From SIG459 sp045631645 (GTDB lineage: Bacteria > Bacillota > Clostridia > Oscillospirales > Oscillospiraceae), in the NCBI GenBank assembly GCA_045631645.1, contig JAZQVC010000005.1, forward strand, positions 1 through 64,000: DNA of 64,000 nucleotides, read 5' to 3'. This document shows, piece after piece, positions 50,871 through 59,210 of the stretch. The position numbers and the translations under genes are program-made. The notes below the pieces were generated by a model. That model searched no databases and was not told where the DNA came from. It saw only the letters and a list, made by a program, of their open reading frames with translations. Within the stretch, counting starts at the first letter, position 1, and every line of letters begins with the position of its first letter.

Positions 50871-51278
50871 TCATTTTCTTCGTTTTTTATGCATTTTGCC
50901 ATATTTCTTTTCCTTAATAAATAATAAGAAGCAACCAATCGAACTTATCAATATACAAATCACAAATCCAGCAACATCAATTTCTCCAGTTCCACAAACC
51001 ACACCGGTTATTAAAATTAGCAGGCAGAATATAAAATCACCTATAACGCTGTTTATAAACCCTTCTCCCCTCACCCTCCCTTTTATGATTTTGCACACAA
51101 GTATTGACATTGCAAAAAGCAGAAGCTTTGATATAAGTCCCATATACTCAATAGGAATAATTTTGTCGACGAACAGGAAATTAATTCCCGCAGCAACAAT
51201 AAGATATAATATCGCACCCATTATAGGTACTCCAAATACCAGCCCCAATCTTATTGAGCCGTTTTCTTTTTTAACCAT
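50871..51278 (-). CDS. TIGR04086-family membrane protein
   Basis: A 135-residue protein with four predicted membrane helices (starting VFGVPIMGAILYLI, then about 45-60, 76-95, 104-120) and a very basic C-terminus. It matches the TIGR04086 family by topology and by its usual place beside yajC; function unknown. Its ribosome site (GGGAGG) is part of the terminator stem that follows yajC, so it may be hidden when read through. Confidence 0.8.
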   Translation of the reverse strand: MVKKENGSIRLGLVFGVPIMGAILYLIVAAGINFLFVDKIIPIEYMGLISKLLLFAMSILVCKIIKGRVRGEGFINSVIGDFIFCLLILITGVVCGTGEIDVAGFVICILISSIGCFLLFIKEKKYGKMHKKRRK

Positions 51279-51281
51279 AAT

Positions 51282-51328
51282 AAAACCTCCCGGAACAAGC
51301 TATGTTAAAGCTTATTCCGGGAGGCTTT
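51282..51328 (-). terminator. Terminator/attenuator after yajC
   Basis: CCTCCCGGAACAAGC (51286-51300) pairs with GCTTATTCCGGGAGG (51310-51324), one mismatch, followed by TTTTATT on the minus strand. The 3' arm holds the Shine-Dalgarno of the next gene. Confidence 0.85.
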
Positions 51329-51342
51329 ATAAAATTATTGAT

Positions 51343-51732
51343 TTACTTGCTTGCCTGCTCATTCTTCTGAATACCATTGGTGGAAATAGCCCACTTGGTA
51401 ATCTGGAGACGAACGCGATCTTCACCGGTCTCGAAAGTGATGAGGTCACCGTCAATGTGAACGATCTTGCCAACGATGCCGCCGATGGTGGTAATCTTAT
51501 CACCAACCTCAAGGCCGCTTCTCATTTCCTCAAGCTTTTTCTTCTTCTTGTTTTCGGGACGAATAAGGAAGAAGTAGAAAACAACAATAAGAACAACGAT
51601 CATGATGATAGAGGAAGCGCCGCCTGCGGTGCCGCCTTCAGCGCCGGCAGCAGGTGCGCAACCCGTAAACATCATGCATGCAAGAGCAACAATAAGGACA
51701 ATACTCATTATCTTTTTAAAATTTGCGTTCAT
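51343..51732 (-). CDS. yajC: Sec translocon accessory subunit YajC
   Basis: A 129-residue YajC, which associates with SecDF-YidC. The defining part is the helix IIMIVVLIVVFYFFLIRPENKKKKKLEEM and the SH3-like tail VGDKITTIGGIVGKIVHI. Unusually, the helix is preceded by a second hydrophobic segment ending MMFTGC, which looks like a lipoprotein signal peptide, with a Gly/Ala linker between. In most bacteria YajC has only the one helix. It lies upstream of the TIGR04086 gene. Confidence 0.93.
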   Translation of the reverse strand: MNANFKKIMSIVLIVALACMMFTGCAPAAGAEGGTAGGASSIIMIVVLIVVFYFFLIRPENKKKKKLEEMRSGLEVGDKITTIGGIVGKIVHIDGDLITFETGEDRVRLQITKWAISTNGIQKNEQASK

Positions 51733-51796
51733 TTTGAACCCTCCTAAAGTAATACGCTGATTAGTATATATTTAATTGGTGCAAAAAGCAAGCTTT

Positions 51797-52927
51797 TTAT
51801 ATTCTTCTCGCAAGCAATTCACTATATTGGTTTCGGAACTGAGTGAACTCCCCCGCATCAAGGGCATCACGGATTTTTTCCATAAGCTCATTATAGAAGT
51901 GAAGGTTATGAATAACCATAAGTCTGAGCGCAAGAGGTTCCTGAGCTTTAAGCAAATGTCGGATATAAGCTCTGGAATATCTTCTGCATGCAGGACAATC
52001 GCACATGGGATCAATCGGAAGGGCGTCACGCTCATACTTTTTATTATTCATATTCATAACACCACTCCAGGTGAAGAGATGTCCGTGTCGTCCGTTTCTG
52101 GAAGGCATTACGCAGTCAAAGAAATCCACGCCGCGATATACAGCCTCTATAATATTACTGGGAGTGCCAACACCCATAAGATAGCGGGGCTTATCCTTGG
52201 GCATATATTCTTCAACATTCTCGATCGTGTCATACATCTCACGATGAGTCTCACCAACAGCCAGACCGCCAATTGCATAACCGGGAAGGTCAAGCTCCGC
52301 AATCTTCAGCATATGATCTCTTCGCAGATCAGGAAAAGTTGTTCCCTGATTGATACCAAACAGCACCTGACCAGGATTCACAGCATCAGATTCGGAGTTA
52401 TATTGGGCAAGAGCAGTCTTGCAGCGTTCAAGCCAACGATAAGTGCGATCACATGAAGCTTTTACATACTCATAAGGAGAGGGTATTTTGATACACTCAT
52501 CAAAGGCCATCGCAATATCAGAACCGAGATTAGACTGAATGCGCATACTCTCTTCGGGACCCATAAAGATTTTCGCGCCATCAAGATGGGAGTTGAAGCG
52601 AACTCCATCCTCCCCTATCTTCCTGAGCACAGCAAGAGAGAACACCTGAAATCCACCACTATCAGTAAGAATGGGTTTTTCCCATGTCATAAATTTATGA
52701 AGGCCACCCATATCTTTTATGAGCTTATCACCGGGACGGACATGAAGATGATAGGTGTTTGAAAGCTCAACCTGGCAGCCAATCTCCTCAAGATCCGCAG
52801 CGGATAATCCGCCCTTAATGGCAGCTTGAGTGCCAACATTCATAAACACCGGGGTCTGGATGACTCCATGAGGAGTTGTAAACTCACCGCGTCTGGCACG
52901 CCCCTCTGTTTTTAAAAGCTTAAACAT
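51797..52927 (-). CDS. tgt: tRNA-guanine(34) transglycosylase
   Basis: About 376 residues, exchanging G34 for preQ1 in tRNAs with GUN anticodons. Visible: nucleophile/recognition region ILTDSGGFQVFSLA, SNLGSDIAMAFDECI, GYAIGGLAVGE, RYLMGVGTPSN and the zinc site CDCPAC with distant His (RLMVIHNLHF). ATG 52927 has AGGAG upstream. It follows queA by 10 bases, so queuosine steps are co-expressed. Confidence 0.97.
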   Translation of the reverse strand: MFKLLKTEGRARRGEFTTPHGVIQTPVFMNVGTQAAIKGGLSAADLEEIGCQVELSNTYHLHVRPGDKLIKDMGGLHKFMTWEKPILTDSGGFQVFSLAVLRKIGEDGVRFNSHLDGAKIFMGPEESMRIQSNLGSDIAMAFDECIKIPSPYEYVKASCDRTYRWLERCKTALAQYNSESDAVNPGQVLFGINQGTTFPDLRRDHMLKIAELDLPGYAIGGLAVGETHREMYDTIENVEEYMPKDKPRYLMGVGTPSNIIEAVYRGVDFFDCVMPSRNGRHGHLFTWSGVMNMNNKKYERDALPIDPMCDCPACRRYSRAYIRHLLKAQEPLALRLMVIHNLHFYNELMEKIRDALDAGEFTQFRNQYSELLARRI

Positions 52928-52937
52928 CAATTTTCTC

Positions 52938-53960
52938 CTATTCTATCATCATCGCATCTCCAAAACTGAAGAAGCGGTATCTTTCCATAACAGCCGTTTC
53001 ATAAGCATTAAGAATATTCTCTCTGCCGGCCAGTGCGGACACCAGCATAACAAGAGTGCTCTCAGGCAAATGGAAGTTAGTAATCAGTGCATCAATACAC
53101 TTGAACTTATATCCGGGATATATGAATATCTTGGTCCATCCGCTTTTCGCCTCCATGACTCCATCATCGCCGGCAAAACTTTCAAGAGTACGACAAGAGG
53201 TTGTTCCAACCGCTACAACTCTTCCACCCGCTGCCTTTGTCTCGTTTATTGCATCAGCAGTCTCCTGGGGAATCATGCAGAACTCTGAGTGCATTTCGTG
53301 GTCGAGAATATCATCCTCTTTTACAGGTCTGAATGTGCCGAGACCCACATGGAGGGTAACAAAGCACACCTTAACTCCCATAGCTCTTATTTTATCAAGA
53401 AGCTCCTCGGTAAAATGTAGACCAGCAGTAGGCGCAGCCGCAGAACCGATTTCTCGGGAATAGACAGTCTGATAACGCTCTTTGTCTTTCAGTTCCGCTT
53501 TGATATAAGGGGGCAGAGGCATTTTGCCGAGTCTGTCGAGAATTTCGAGAAAAATTCCCTCATACTCAAACTGAATTATACGGTTGCCATCCTCGATTAC
53601 ATCTGTAACCGTGGCTTTAAGTTCTCCATCACCGAATATGATTTCAGCACCGGGTCTGGTCTTTTTTCCCGGTCTCGTAAGGCATTCCCATTTGCCGCCG
53701 CCAAGGTCACGCAAAAGAACAACCTCAACCGCTGCACCAGTGCTTCTGCTGCCGTAAAGACGGGCAGGCATAACGCGGGAATCATTAAGAACAAGACAAT
53801 CGCCGGGGCGCAAATGCTCAGTGATATCATAGAAATGCTCGTGACTAATCTCGCCACTGTGTTTATCAAGATGTAGAAGTCTTGAGCTATCACGTTTTTC
53901 CAGAGGAGTCTGAGCAATCAATTCCTCAGGTAAGTTAAAATAAAAATCAGATTTTTTCAT
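52938..53960 (-). CDS. queA: SAM:tRNA ribosyltransferase-isomerase
   Basis: About 340 residues, converting preQ1-tRNA to epoxyqueuosine-tRNA. Recognised from FNLPEELIAQTPLEKRDSSRLL at the start, NDSRVMPARLYG, PTAGLHFTEELLDKI, LHVGLGTFRPV and FPITNFHLPESTLVMLVSA-type end (LITNFHLPESTLVML). No ribosome site is seen; the start ATG follows the stop of the SpoIID gene by one base, so translational coupling is likely. Confidence 0.96.
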   Translation of the reverse strand: MKKSDFYFNLPEELIAQTPLEKRDSSRLLHLDKHSGEISHEHFYDITEHLRPGDCLVLNDSRVMPARLYGSRSTGAAVEVVLLRDLGGGKWECLTRPGKKTRPGAEIIFGDGELKATVTDVIEDGNRIIQFEYEGIFLEILDRLGKMPLPPYIKAELKDKERYQTVYSREIGSAAAPTAGLHFTEELLDKIRAMGVKVCFVTLHVGLGTFRPVKEDDILDHEMHSEFCMIPQETADAINETKAAGGRVVAVGTTSCRTLESFAGDDGVMEAKSGWTKIFIYPGYKFKCIDALITNFHLPESTLVMLVSALAGRENILNAYETAVMERYRFFSFGDAMMIE

Positions 53961-53961
53961 A

Positions 53962-55788
53962 TCAGTTTGTGCCAAAGCTGAGACCTACATCAGTATAGTA
54001 GAATCCCAGAATATCCTTATAAGTTTTATTATAGTGCTTTGCCATACCGTATGCGCCGTACTGACTCATACCAAGACTATGACCCCATCCGCTTCCCTTG
54101 AAGACAAAGTTTCCGGCTTCGTCCTTTTCAACAGAGAATCTTATACTGTGAAGACCAAGGGCAGTTCTACAAGAGCCTTTTTCAATAAGCTTTTTGCTTC
54201 CATCAGCTGCGGTGATTTCAATTTTAATAACATTGCCCATTTCGGAAAGGCTTGTTGAAATCTCAGTTACAGGATAAGCAAGCTTAAGCATCTCAGAAAT
54301 TTTATCGGGGGAATATTTGATTATCCAACTGCTCATAGAATTGATGGAATCAGTGGATGCTTCATAAATATCCAAAACACCCTTCAGATAGGGATGGTAA
54401 TTATTGCCGTTAACATTAAAGTTATCCTCGGTTGCACCACCATCGGAGGAAGAATAGAGAGCATCAACAAATCTGCCGTTATAGCAAAGATACTGATTTG
54501 CAGTAGAGTTAACCGCTTCAGTTATACTGCTTCCGACGCTCGCACAGCCTCTATAGGCCTGGCAATAGGTGTCATTTGTAACATCAAATCCACAACGTGT
54601 GAAATATATTGTGTTCATCATATTTTTTTGAACATATGTACGGGCAGCAACAGCCTGGGCTTTCAATGCTTCGAGAGGCCATGATTCATTCATTTCCATG
54701 GCACAGACGCCCATTACATATTTTTCAATATCAACAACATTGATGACTGTGATGTTACCGGCGCCAAGAACAAGATATTCAAAGCCGCCATAATATTTAT
54801 TTTGGGCAAACCATGTAACGGCCTCCCCTTCCTGACTCAGAGGCAGAATGCCAAGCATCTTGCCCACATTGGTTACATCTGCTTTATAAATAAGCTCGCC
54901 GCTGACTGTATTATAAACTCCGATTCCGCTACTTCCTATTCTTCTCATAGACAAACGTGTTGCATCCGTTCTTGAAAGCTCAACGAAGCTGCGGCTTGAG
55001 TCATAATAGCCGAACGCGTATCCGGCGCCGACCGCATTTTCAAGTCTTGACTCTTCAAGAGAACTATCTCTGCTCGAGCTGTAATAGTAGTTAAGACCCA
55101 CTTTTACGATGTTGCTCTTAACAGAAATCTCTCCATCTGTATAAAGCAAACCATTTGTTTCCTCTTCCGTATCAGGAGTGGGAGTAGGTTCGGGAGTAGG
55201 TTCAGGGGTCGGCTCAGGAGTAGGCGTAGGTGTAGATGTGGGTGTAGGTGTAGGCGTAGGTGTAGGTGTAGGCGTAGGTGTAGGCGTAGGTGTAGGCGTA
55301 GGTGTAGGCGTAGGTGTAGGCGTAGGCGTAGGCGTGGGTGTAGGCGTAGGTGTAGGCGTGGGCGTAGGCGTGGGTGTAGGCGTAGGTGTAGGCGTGGGAG
55401 TGGGCGTAGGTGTGGGTGTAGGCGTGGGCGTAGGCGTGGGTGTAGGCGTAGGTGTAGGCGTGGGAGTGGGCGTAGGTGTGGGTGTAGGTGTAGGTGTAGG
55501 TGTAGGCGTGGGTGTGGGCGTAGGTGTGGGTGTAGGAGTAGGCGTGGGTGTGGGTGTAGGCGCATTGTGCTCAATCTCGACTACGCCCTCGGAGGTAAGT
55601 GCGCTGATATTATTTGATCCAAGACGGGATACTCCGTTTTCGCCTATGGCAAACAAAGAACTCATCGGTCCGTCATACGCACCCGAAGTACTGTTGATAT
55701 ATATTGTAGACGCTGCATAAACAGCTCCGCACAACAAAGCGGCAGCTGTTATAATAACGGCTATAACAATTAGAATACGTTTATTCAT
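53962..55788 (-). CDS. SpoIID/LytB-domain protein with long Thr-Pro repeat
   Basis: A 608-residue exported protein. An N-terminal hydrophobic helix (residues 4-27) is followed by about 50 residues, then a Thr-Pro repeat of more than 120 residues (about residues 77-205), a region of beta-strands, and a SpoIID domain at about 355-605 with YVMGVCAMEMNESWPLEALKAQAVAARTY, SSSDGGATEDNF and GSGWGHSLGMSQYGAYGMA. SpoIID proteins cut denuded glycan during engulfment or cell-wall remodelling. The repeat probably spans the wall as a stiff linker. The start has a weak GAGG site. It lies directly before queA-tgt. Confidence 0.9.
   Translation of the reverse strand: MNKRILIVIAVIITAAALLCGAVYAASTIYINSTSGAYDGPMSSLFAIGENGVSRLGSNNISALTSEGVVEIEHNAPTPTPTPTPTPTPTPTPTPTPTPTPTPTPTPTPTPTPTPTPTPTPTPTPTPTPTPTPTPTPTPTPTPTPTPTPTPTPTPTPTPTPTPTPTPTPTPTPTPTPTPTPTPTSTPTPTPEPTPEPTPEPTPTPDTEEETNGLLYTDGEISVKSNIVKVGLNYYYSSSRDSSLEESRLENAVGAGYAFGYYDSSRSFVELSRTDATRLSMRRIGSSGIGVYNTVSGELIYKADVTNVGKMLGILPLSQEGEAVTWFAQNKYYGGFEYLVLGAGNITVINVVDIEKYVMGVCAMEMNESWPLEALKAQAVAARTYVQKNMMNTIYFTRCGFDVTNDTYCQAYRGCASVGSSITEAVNSTANQYLCYNGRFVDALYSSSDGGATEDNFNVNGNNYHPYLKGVLDIYEASTDSINSMSSWIIKYSPDKISEMLKLAYPVTEISTSLSEMGNVIKIEITAADGSKKLIEKGSCRTALGLHSIRFSVEKDEAGNFVFKGSGWGHSLGMSQYGAYGMAKHYNKTYKDILGFYYTDVGLSFGTN
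55175..55561. repeat. Thr-Pro-coding tandem repeat (6-bp unit)
   Basis: About 385 bases of degenerate 6-bp units encoding Thr-Pro on the minus strand, with Thr-Pro-Glu-Pro at one end and a single Ser. The third positions vary (GTA/GTG/GGC/GGT), so the array is ageing but still long. Slippage should make length variable between strains. Confidence 0.95.
55353..55484. repeat. Perfect 66-bp tandem duplication within the repeat
   Basis: Bases 55353-55418 and 55419-55484 are identical, including all silent positions, and carry a distinct GGGAGTGGG marker once each. Sixty-six bases is eleven 6-bp units, so the reading frame is kept. Identity of a patterned block points to a recent duplication on top of the old 6-bp array. 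Confidence 0.9.
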
Positions 55789-55963
55789 TAAATCACTAAA
55801 TCCTCATTGAAATTGTCAAATCATGGTGCTATAATACGAAAATAAAATCTATTCATTAGATTATATATTAATTATTGTATATTATCAAGTAATTTGTCGG
55901 TTGTAATAATATCATATAACCCAGCATATTATTATAATCCCGAGCTTGGAAAGGATGAGCAAG

Positions 55964-57052
55964 ATGGAAAAATATAAGGTTGGTATTATTGGCGGCACGG
56001 GAATGGTAGGTCAGCGTTTTGTGTCTCTTATGGATGGTCACCCTTGGTTTGATCTTGTTGTTATTGCCGCAAGCGCAGGCAGCGCCGGAAAAACCTATGA
56101 AGAAGCTGCAGGAAAAAGATGGGCAATAGAAACCCCTATGCCTGATCAGTTCAAATCTATCATTGTCAAAAACGCCGTTGACGACATGGAAGAAATCGCT
56201 GCAGAGGTTGATTTTGTATTCTGCGCGGTTGATATGAATAAAGACGAAATCAAAAAGTTCGAGGAAGCATACGCTAAGCTTGAGTGCCCTGTTATTTCCA
56301 ACAATAGCGCTCACCGCTGGACTGACGATGTTCCTATGATAATTCCCGAGGTCAACCCTGAACATCTTGAAGTTATCCATGCCCAGCGCAAACGCCTCGG
56401 CACCAAGAGAGGATTTATTGCCGTTAAGAGCAATTGCTCCATCCAGAGCTATGTTCCCGCTCTCAGCCCTCTCCGCGAAAAATACGGACTTACCAAGGTT
56501 CTCGCCTGCACATACCAGGCCATTTCCGGAGCTGGCAAAACCTTCGAAACCTGGCCTGAGATGATTGACAATGTAATCCCCTACATAGGCGGCGAAGAGG
56601 AAAAGAGCGAACAGGAGCCCCTCAAAGTATGGGGCAAGGTCGAAGACGGTGTTATCAAGAAGGACGAGGGCACCTCCATTACCGCTCAGTGCATTCGAGT
56701 ACCCGTTACTAACGGTCATCTTGCAGCTGTTTTCGCAAGCTTTGAGAAAAAGCCCGAAAAGGACGAAATCATTAAGCTGTGGAAAGAATTCAAAGGCATT
56801 CCTCAGCTCAACAATCTGCCCACCGCACCCAAGCAGTTCCTCAATTACTTCGAAGAGGATAACCGCCCCCAGACAGGCATCGACAGAAATATGGAAGGCG
56901 GAATGGCAATCTCTCTCGGCCGTTTGAGAGAAGACAGCCAGTACGATTATAAGTTTGTCTGCCTCAGCCACAACACTCTTCGCGGAGCAGCAGGCGGCGC
57001 CGTTCTGCTTGCAGAGCTTCTTTGCGATCAGGGATATATCACCAAAAAGTAA
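55964..57052 (+). CDS. asd: Aspartate-semialdehyde dehydrogenase
   Basis: About 362 residues, making aspartate semialdehyde for lysine, threonine and methionine synthesis. The nucleotide loop IGGTGMVGQRF is at residues 9-19, the catalytic Cys in SNCSIQSYVPAL, and the acid/base His in VTNGHLAAV. Length and SNNSAHRW, PEVNPEHL fit the subtype otherwise seen in archaea and fungi, longer than the usual bacterial form. ATG 55964 has GAAAGGA upstream. It is followed by dapA, the next step to diaminopimelate. Confidence 0.95.
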   Translation: MEKYKVGIIGGTGMVGQRFVSLMDGHPWFDLVVIAASAGSAGKTYEEAAGKRWAIETPMPDQFKSIIVKNAVDDMEEIAAEVDFVFCAVDMNKDEIKKFEEAYAKLECPVISNNSAHRWTDDVPMIIPEVNPEHLEVIHAQRKRLGTKRGFIAVKSNCSIQSYVPALSPLREKYGLTKVLACTYQAISGAGKTFETWPEMIDNVIPYIGGEEEKSEQEPLKVWGKVEDGVIKKDEGTSITAQCIRVPVTNGHLAAVFASFEKKPEKDEIIKLWKEFKGIPQLNNLPTAPKQFLNYFEEDNRPQTGIDRNMEGGMAISLGRLREDSQYDYKFVCLSHNTLRGAAGGAVLLAELLCDQGYITKK

Positions 57053-57072
57053 TTATCCGAAAGGAGCATTTT

Positions 57073-57957
57073 CTGAAAACTCCAATATTTGAAGGCGCAT
57101 GCACTGCCATCATTACCCCCTTCTGCGCAGATGGCATAGATTATCCTACATTAAGCCGACAGATAGATTTTCAAATTGAGAACGGAATCAGCGCGATAAC
57201 CGTTGCAGGAACAACGGGCGAAAATGCTACATTAGAAATCCACGAGTATGCACAGCTCGTGGATTTTTCTATCCGAAAATGCAAAGGGAAAATTAAAGTC
57301 ATAGTCGGTATCGGTGGAAACAACACTGCTGCCTGTCTCCAAAAAGGCAGAATGGCAAAAGAATCAGGAGCGGATGCCGTGCTTATGACGCCGCCATACT
57401 ACAACAAGACCTCCTCAGCTGGATTAAAGACTCATTTTTTGAAAGTTGCTGATAATATTGATATACCGCTTATTTTATATAACGTTCCTTCAAGAACCGT
57501 TATCGGTATAGACATTGATTGCTACAAAGCTTTGGCACGCCACCCCAATATTAATGGCACAAAGGAAGCTTCCGGAAATTTATCCCTGATAAACAAAATA
57601 CTCTGTCAATGCGAGGGTGATATGAATGTCTGGAGCGGAAACGATGATAACACAATTCCGCTGATGAGCATCGGTGCCAAAGGTGTTATTTCCGTTATGT
57701 CCAATTTGCTTCCCTTGGAAGTTAAGAAAATATGCGACCATTGCTTAAACCGCGATTATTCTGCAGCTTTTGATTTATATAAAAGATATTCCGCTCTGTG
57801 TGATGCATTGTTTATTGACGTAAATCCGATTCCAATCAAAGCAGCCATGAAACTTATCGGCCGAGACAGAGGAGAATTGCGTCTTCCCCTTGTAAATTTA
57901 GGAAATTCGAAACTTGAAACACTCAAAAATGAACTGAGACAATTAGGCTTAATATGA
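57073..57957 (+). CDS. dapA: 4-hydroxy-tetrahydrodipicolinate synthase
   Basis: About 294 residues, the family length, condensing aspartate semialdehyde with pyruvate for lysine and diaminopimelate. GTTGENATLE, PPYYNKTS, the catalytic Tyr in ILYNVPSRT and Lys in GTKEASGNL are present. There is no ATG, GTG or TTG at the right place: AAGGAG at 57061-57066 is 6 bases before CTG 57073, and homologues start with the very next residues (KTPIFEGACTAIITPF), so CTG is the likely start. It follows asd by 20 bases. Confidence 0.93.
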   Translation: MKTPIFEGACTAIITPFCADGIDYPTLSRQIDFQIENGISAITVAGTTGENATLEIHEYAQLVDFSIRKCKGKIKVIVGIGGNNTAACLQKGRMAKESGADAVLMTPPYYNKTSSAGLKTHFLKVADNIDIPLILYNVPSRTVIGIDIDCYKALARHPNINGTKEASGNLSLINKILCQCEGDMNVWSGNDDNTIPLMSIGAKGVISVMSNLLPLEVKKICDHCLNRDYSAAFDLYKRYSALCDALFIDVNPIPIKAAMKLIGRDRGELRLPLVNLGNSKLETLKNELRQLGLI

Positions 57958-57964
57958 TCTTAAC

Positions 57965-57993
57965 TTGATTCCATGAAAACATAGGTATATAAT
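57965..57993 (+). promoter_or_regulatory. Promoter of the DUF819 gene
   Basis: TTGATT and TATAAT with a 17-base spacer. Initiation near 58000 leaves a leader of under 20 bases; the upstream TCCTCCTT can pair with the ribosome site AAAGGAGG if transcription comes from dapA. Confidence 0.7.
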
Positions 57994-58016
57994 CCTCCTT
58001 AAAAGGAGGTGCAGCT

Positions 58017-59165
58017 ATGGGAACTATTGTACTTATTCTCATAATTATATTTCTTCCGCGCATAATGGTTTTGTTGAGCGACCACTACAAATTCCTAAAT
58101 ATGCTCGGCCCTGTATTCACCTGCTATTTATGCGGCTTTCTTTTGAGCTTTGTGCTGGAAGACACTTCCATTGCGGTTACAATTTCCGAGCTTTGCATCC
58201 CAATCGCGATCCCGCTTGTTCTTTTCTCCGCAAATCTTCAAGCGCTGAAAAAGCTTGCAAAGCCCGCGCTTATATCCTTCATCCTTATGGCTGTCTCTGT
58301 ATCTGTTATCAGTAGTATCGGCTTCCTCATTTTTAGGAATGTAGTTCCTGATGCAAATAAGATAAGCGGTATGATGATCGGACTTTACACAGGCGGCACA
58401 CCCAACCTTATGGCAATAGGTCTTGCTCTGGGTGTGCCTCAGAACACCATTATCCATTCCAACACGGCTGATATGATAGTTGGCGGCATTTATTTTATGC
58501 TTCTTCTTTCTGTTATGCCACGTCTTTACAGAAAGGTACTGTCCCGATTCGACAGCAGCATCAGCGTTGCTGACAAAGAACTTGAAGCAAAACTGGAAAG
58601 CTCTTTCAGAGACGAGAAAATGGTTTTCACTTTCAAGCAGCTCTTGAAACGCCTCCCCGCCATACTTCTTTCCATTGTCTGCGTTTTAATTTCCCTCGGC
58701 TTTTCCTGGCTGGTCAGCGGTAACGCAACAAACATAATCTTTGTTATGATTGGCGTAAGCACTCTTGGTCTGGCATTGTCCTTTTCCAAAAGGGTGCGCA
58801 ACCTTCCCGGCTCATATAACGCCGGACAGTATCTGATCTATGTTTTCTCTGTTGCAATGGGAATGAGCTTCGACCTCTCTTCAATTACAGCCAACACATT
58901 ATTGCTTCTTCTGATGTTCTTCATTGTTCAGTTCGGCTGTGCAGGCTTCCATATTGTTCTTGCCAAAATATTTAAGATTGATTCCGATACCGCTCTTATC
59001 ACATCTGTCGCAGGAATTTACGGACCTGCATTCATCCCCTCCGTGGCAAACGCAATGAAAAACAATGAGGTTATTCTCTCCGGTCTTATATGCGGAATTC
59101 TCGGTTATGCAATAGGTAATTATCTGGGAATCGGCATTGCAACACTATTGCAATTCATTGCATAA
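58017..59165 (+). CDS. DUF819-family membrane protein
   Basis: A 382-residue protein with about ten predicted membrane helices, conserved GLYTGGTPNLMAIGLALGV (about residue 128) and VAGIYGPAFIPSVANAMKN near the C-terminus, matching DUF819 (YjcL-like). The inverted symmetry and Gly/Pro/Asn motifs resemble secondary transporters, but no substrate is known. AAAGGAGG precedes the ATG. Transcribed alone from its own promoter and ended by a terminator. Confidence 0.88.
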   Translation: MGTIVLILIIIFLPRIMVLLSDHYKFLNMLGPVFTCYLCGFLLSFVLEDTSIAVTISELCIPIAIPLVLFSANLQALKKLAKPALISFILMAVSVSVISSIGFLIFRNVVPDANKISGMMIGLYTGGTPNLMAIGLALGVPQNTIIHSNTADMIVGGIYFMLLLSVMPRLYRKVLSRFDSSISVADKELEAKLESSFRDEKMVFTFKQLLKRLPAILLSIVCVLISLGFSWLVSGNATNIIFVMIGVSTLGLALSFSKRVRNLPGSYNAGQYLIYVFSVAMGMSFDLSSITANTLLLLLMFFIVQFGCAGFHIVLAKIFKIDSDTALITSVAGIYGPAFIPSVANAMKNNEVILSGLICGILGYAIGNYLGIGIATLLQFIA

Positions 59166-59166
59166 A

Positions 59167-59203
59167 CAAAAATATCCACACAGTTTTGTGTGGATATTTT
59201 TTA
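59167..59203. terminator. Terminator after DUF819 gene
   Basis: AAAAATATCCACACA pairs with TGTGTGGATATTTTT, between convergent DUF819 gene and glpK; serves both strands. Confidence 0.9.
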
Positions 59204-59210
59204 TGAATAA

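Noticed and set aside
50727..50924. 65-codon plus-strand frame after xerD
   Set aside because: No ribosome site, low-complexity hydrophobic content from AT-rich sequence, and overlap with the TIGR04086 gene.
55178..55720. Plus-strand frame encoding a Gly-Val repeat protein
   Set aside because: It is the reverse reading of the 6-bp Thr-Pro array; no start signal, and repeats stay open in several frames.
55868..56971. Open frame of 367 codons opposite asd
   Set aside because: Antisense shadow; asd on the plus strand has all catalytic motifs and a ribosome site.
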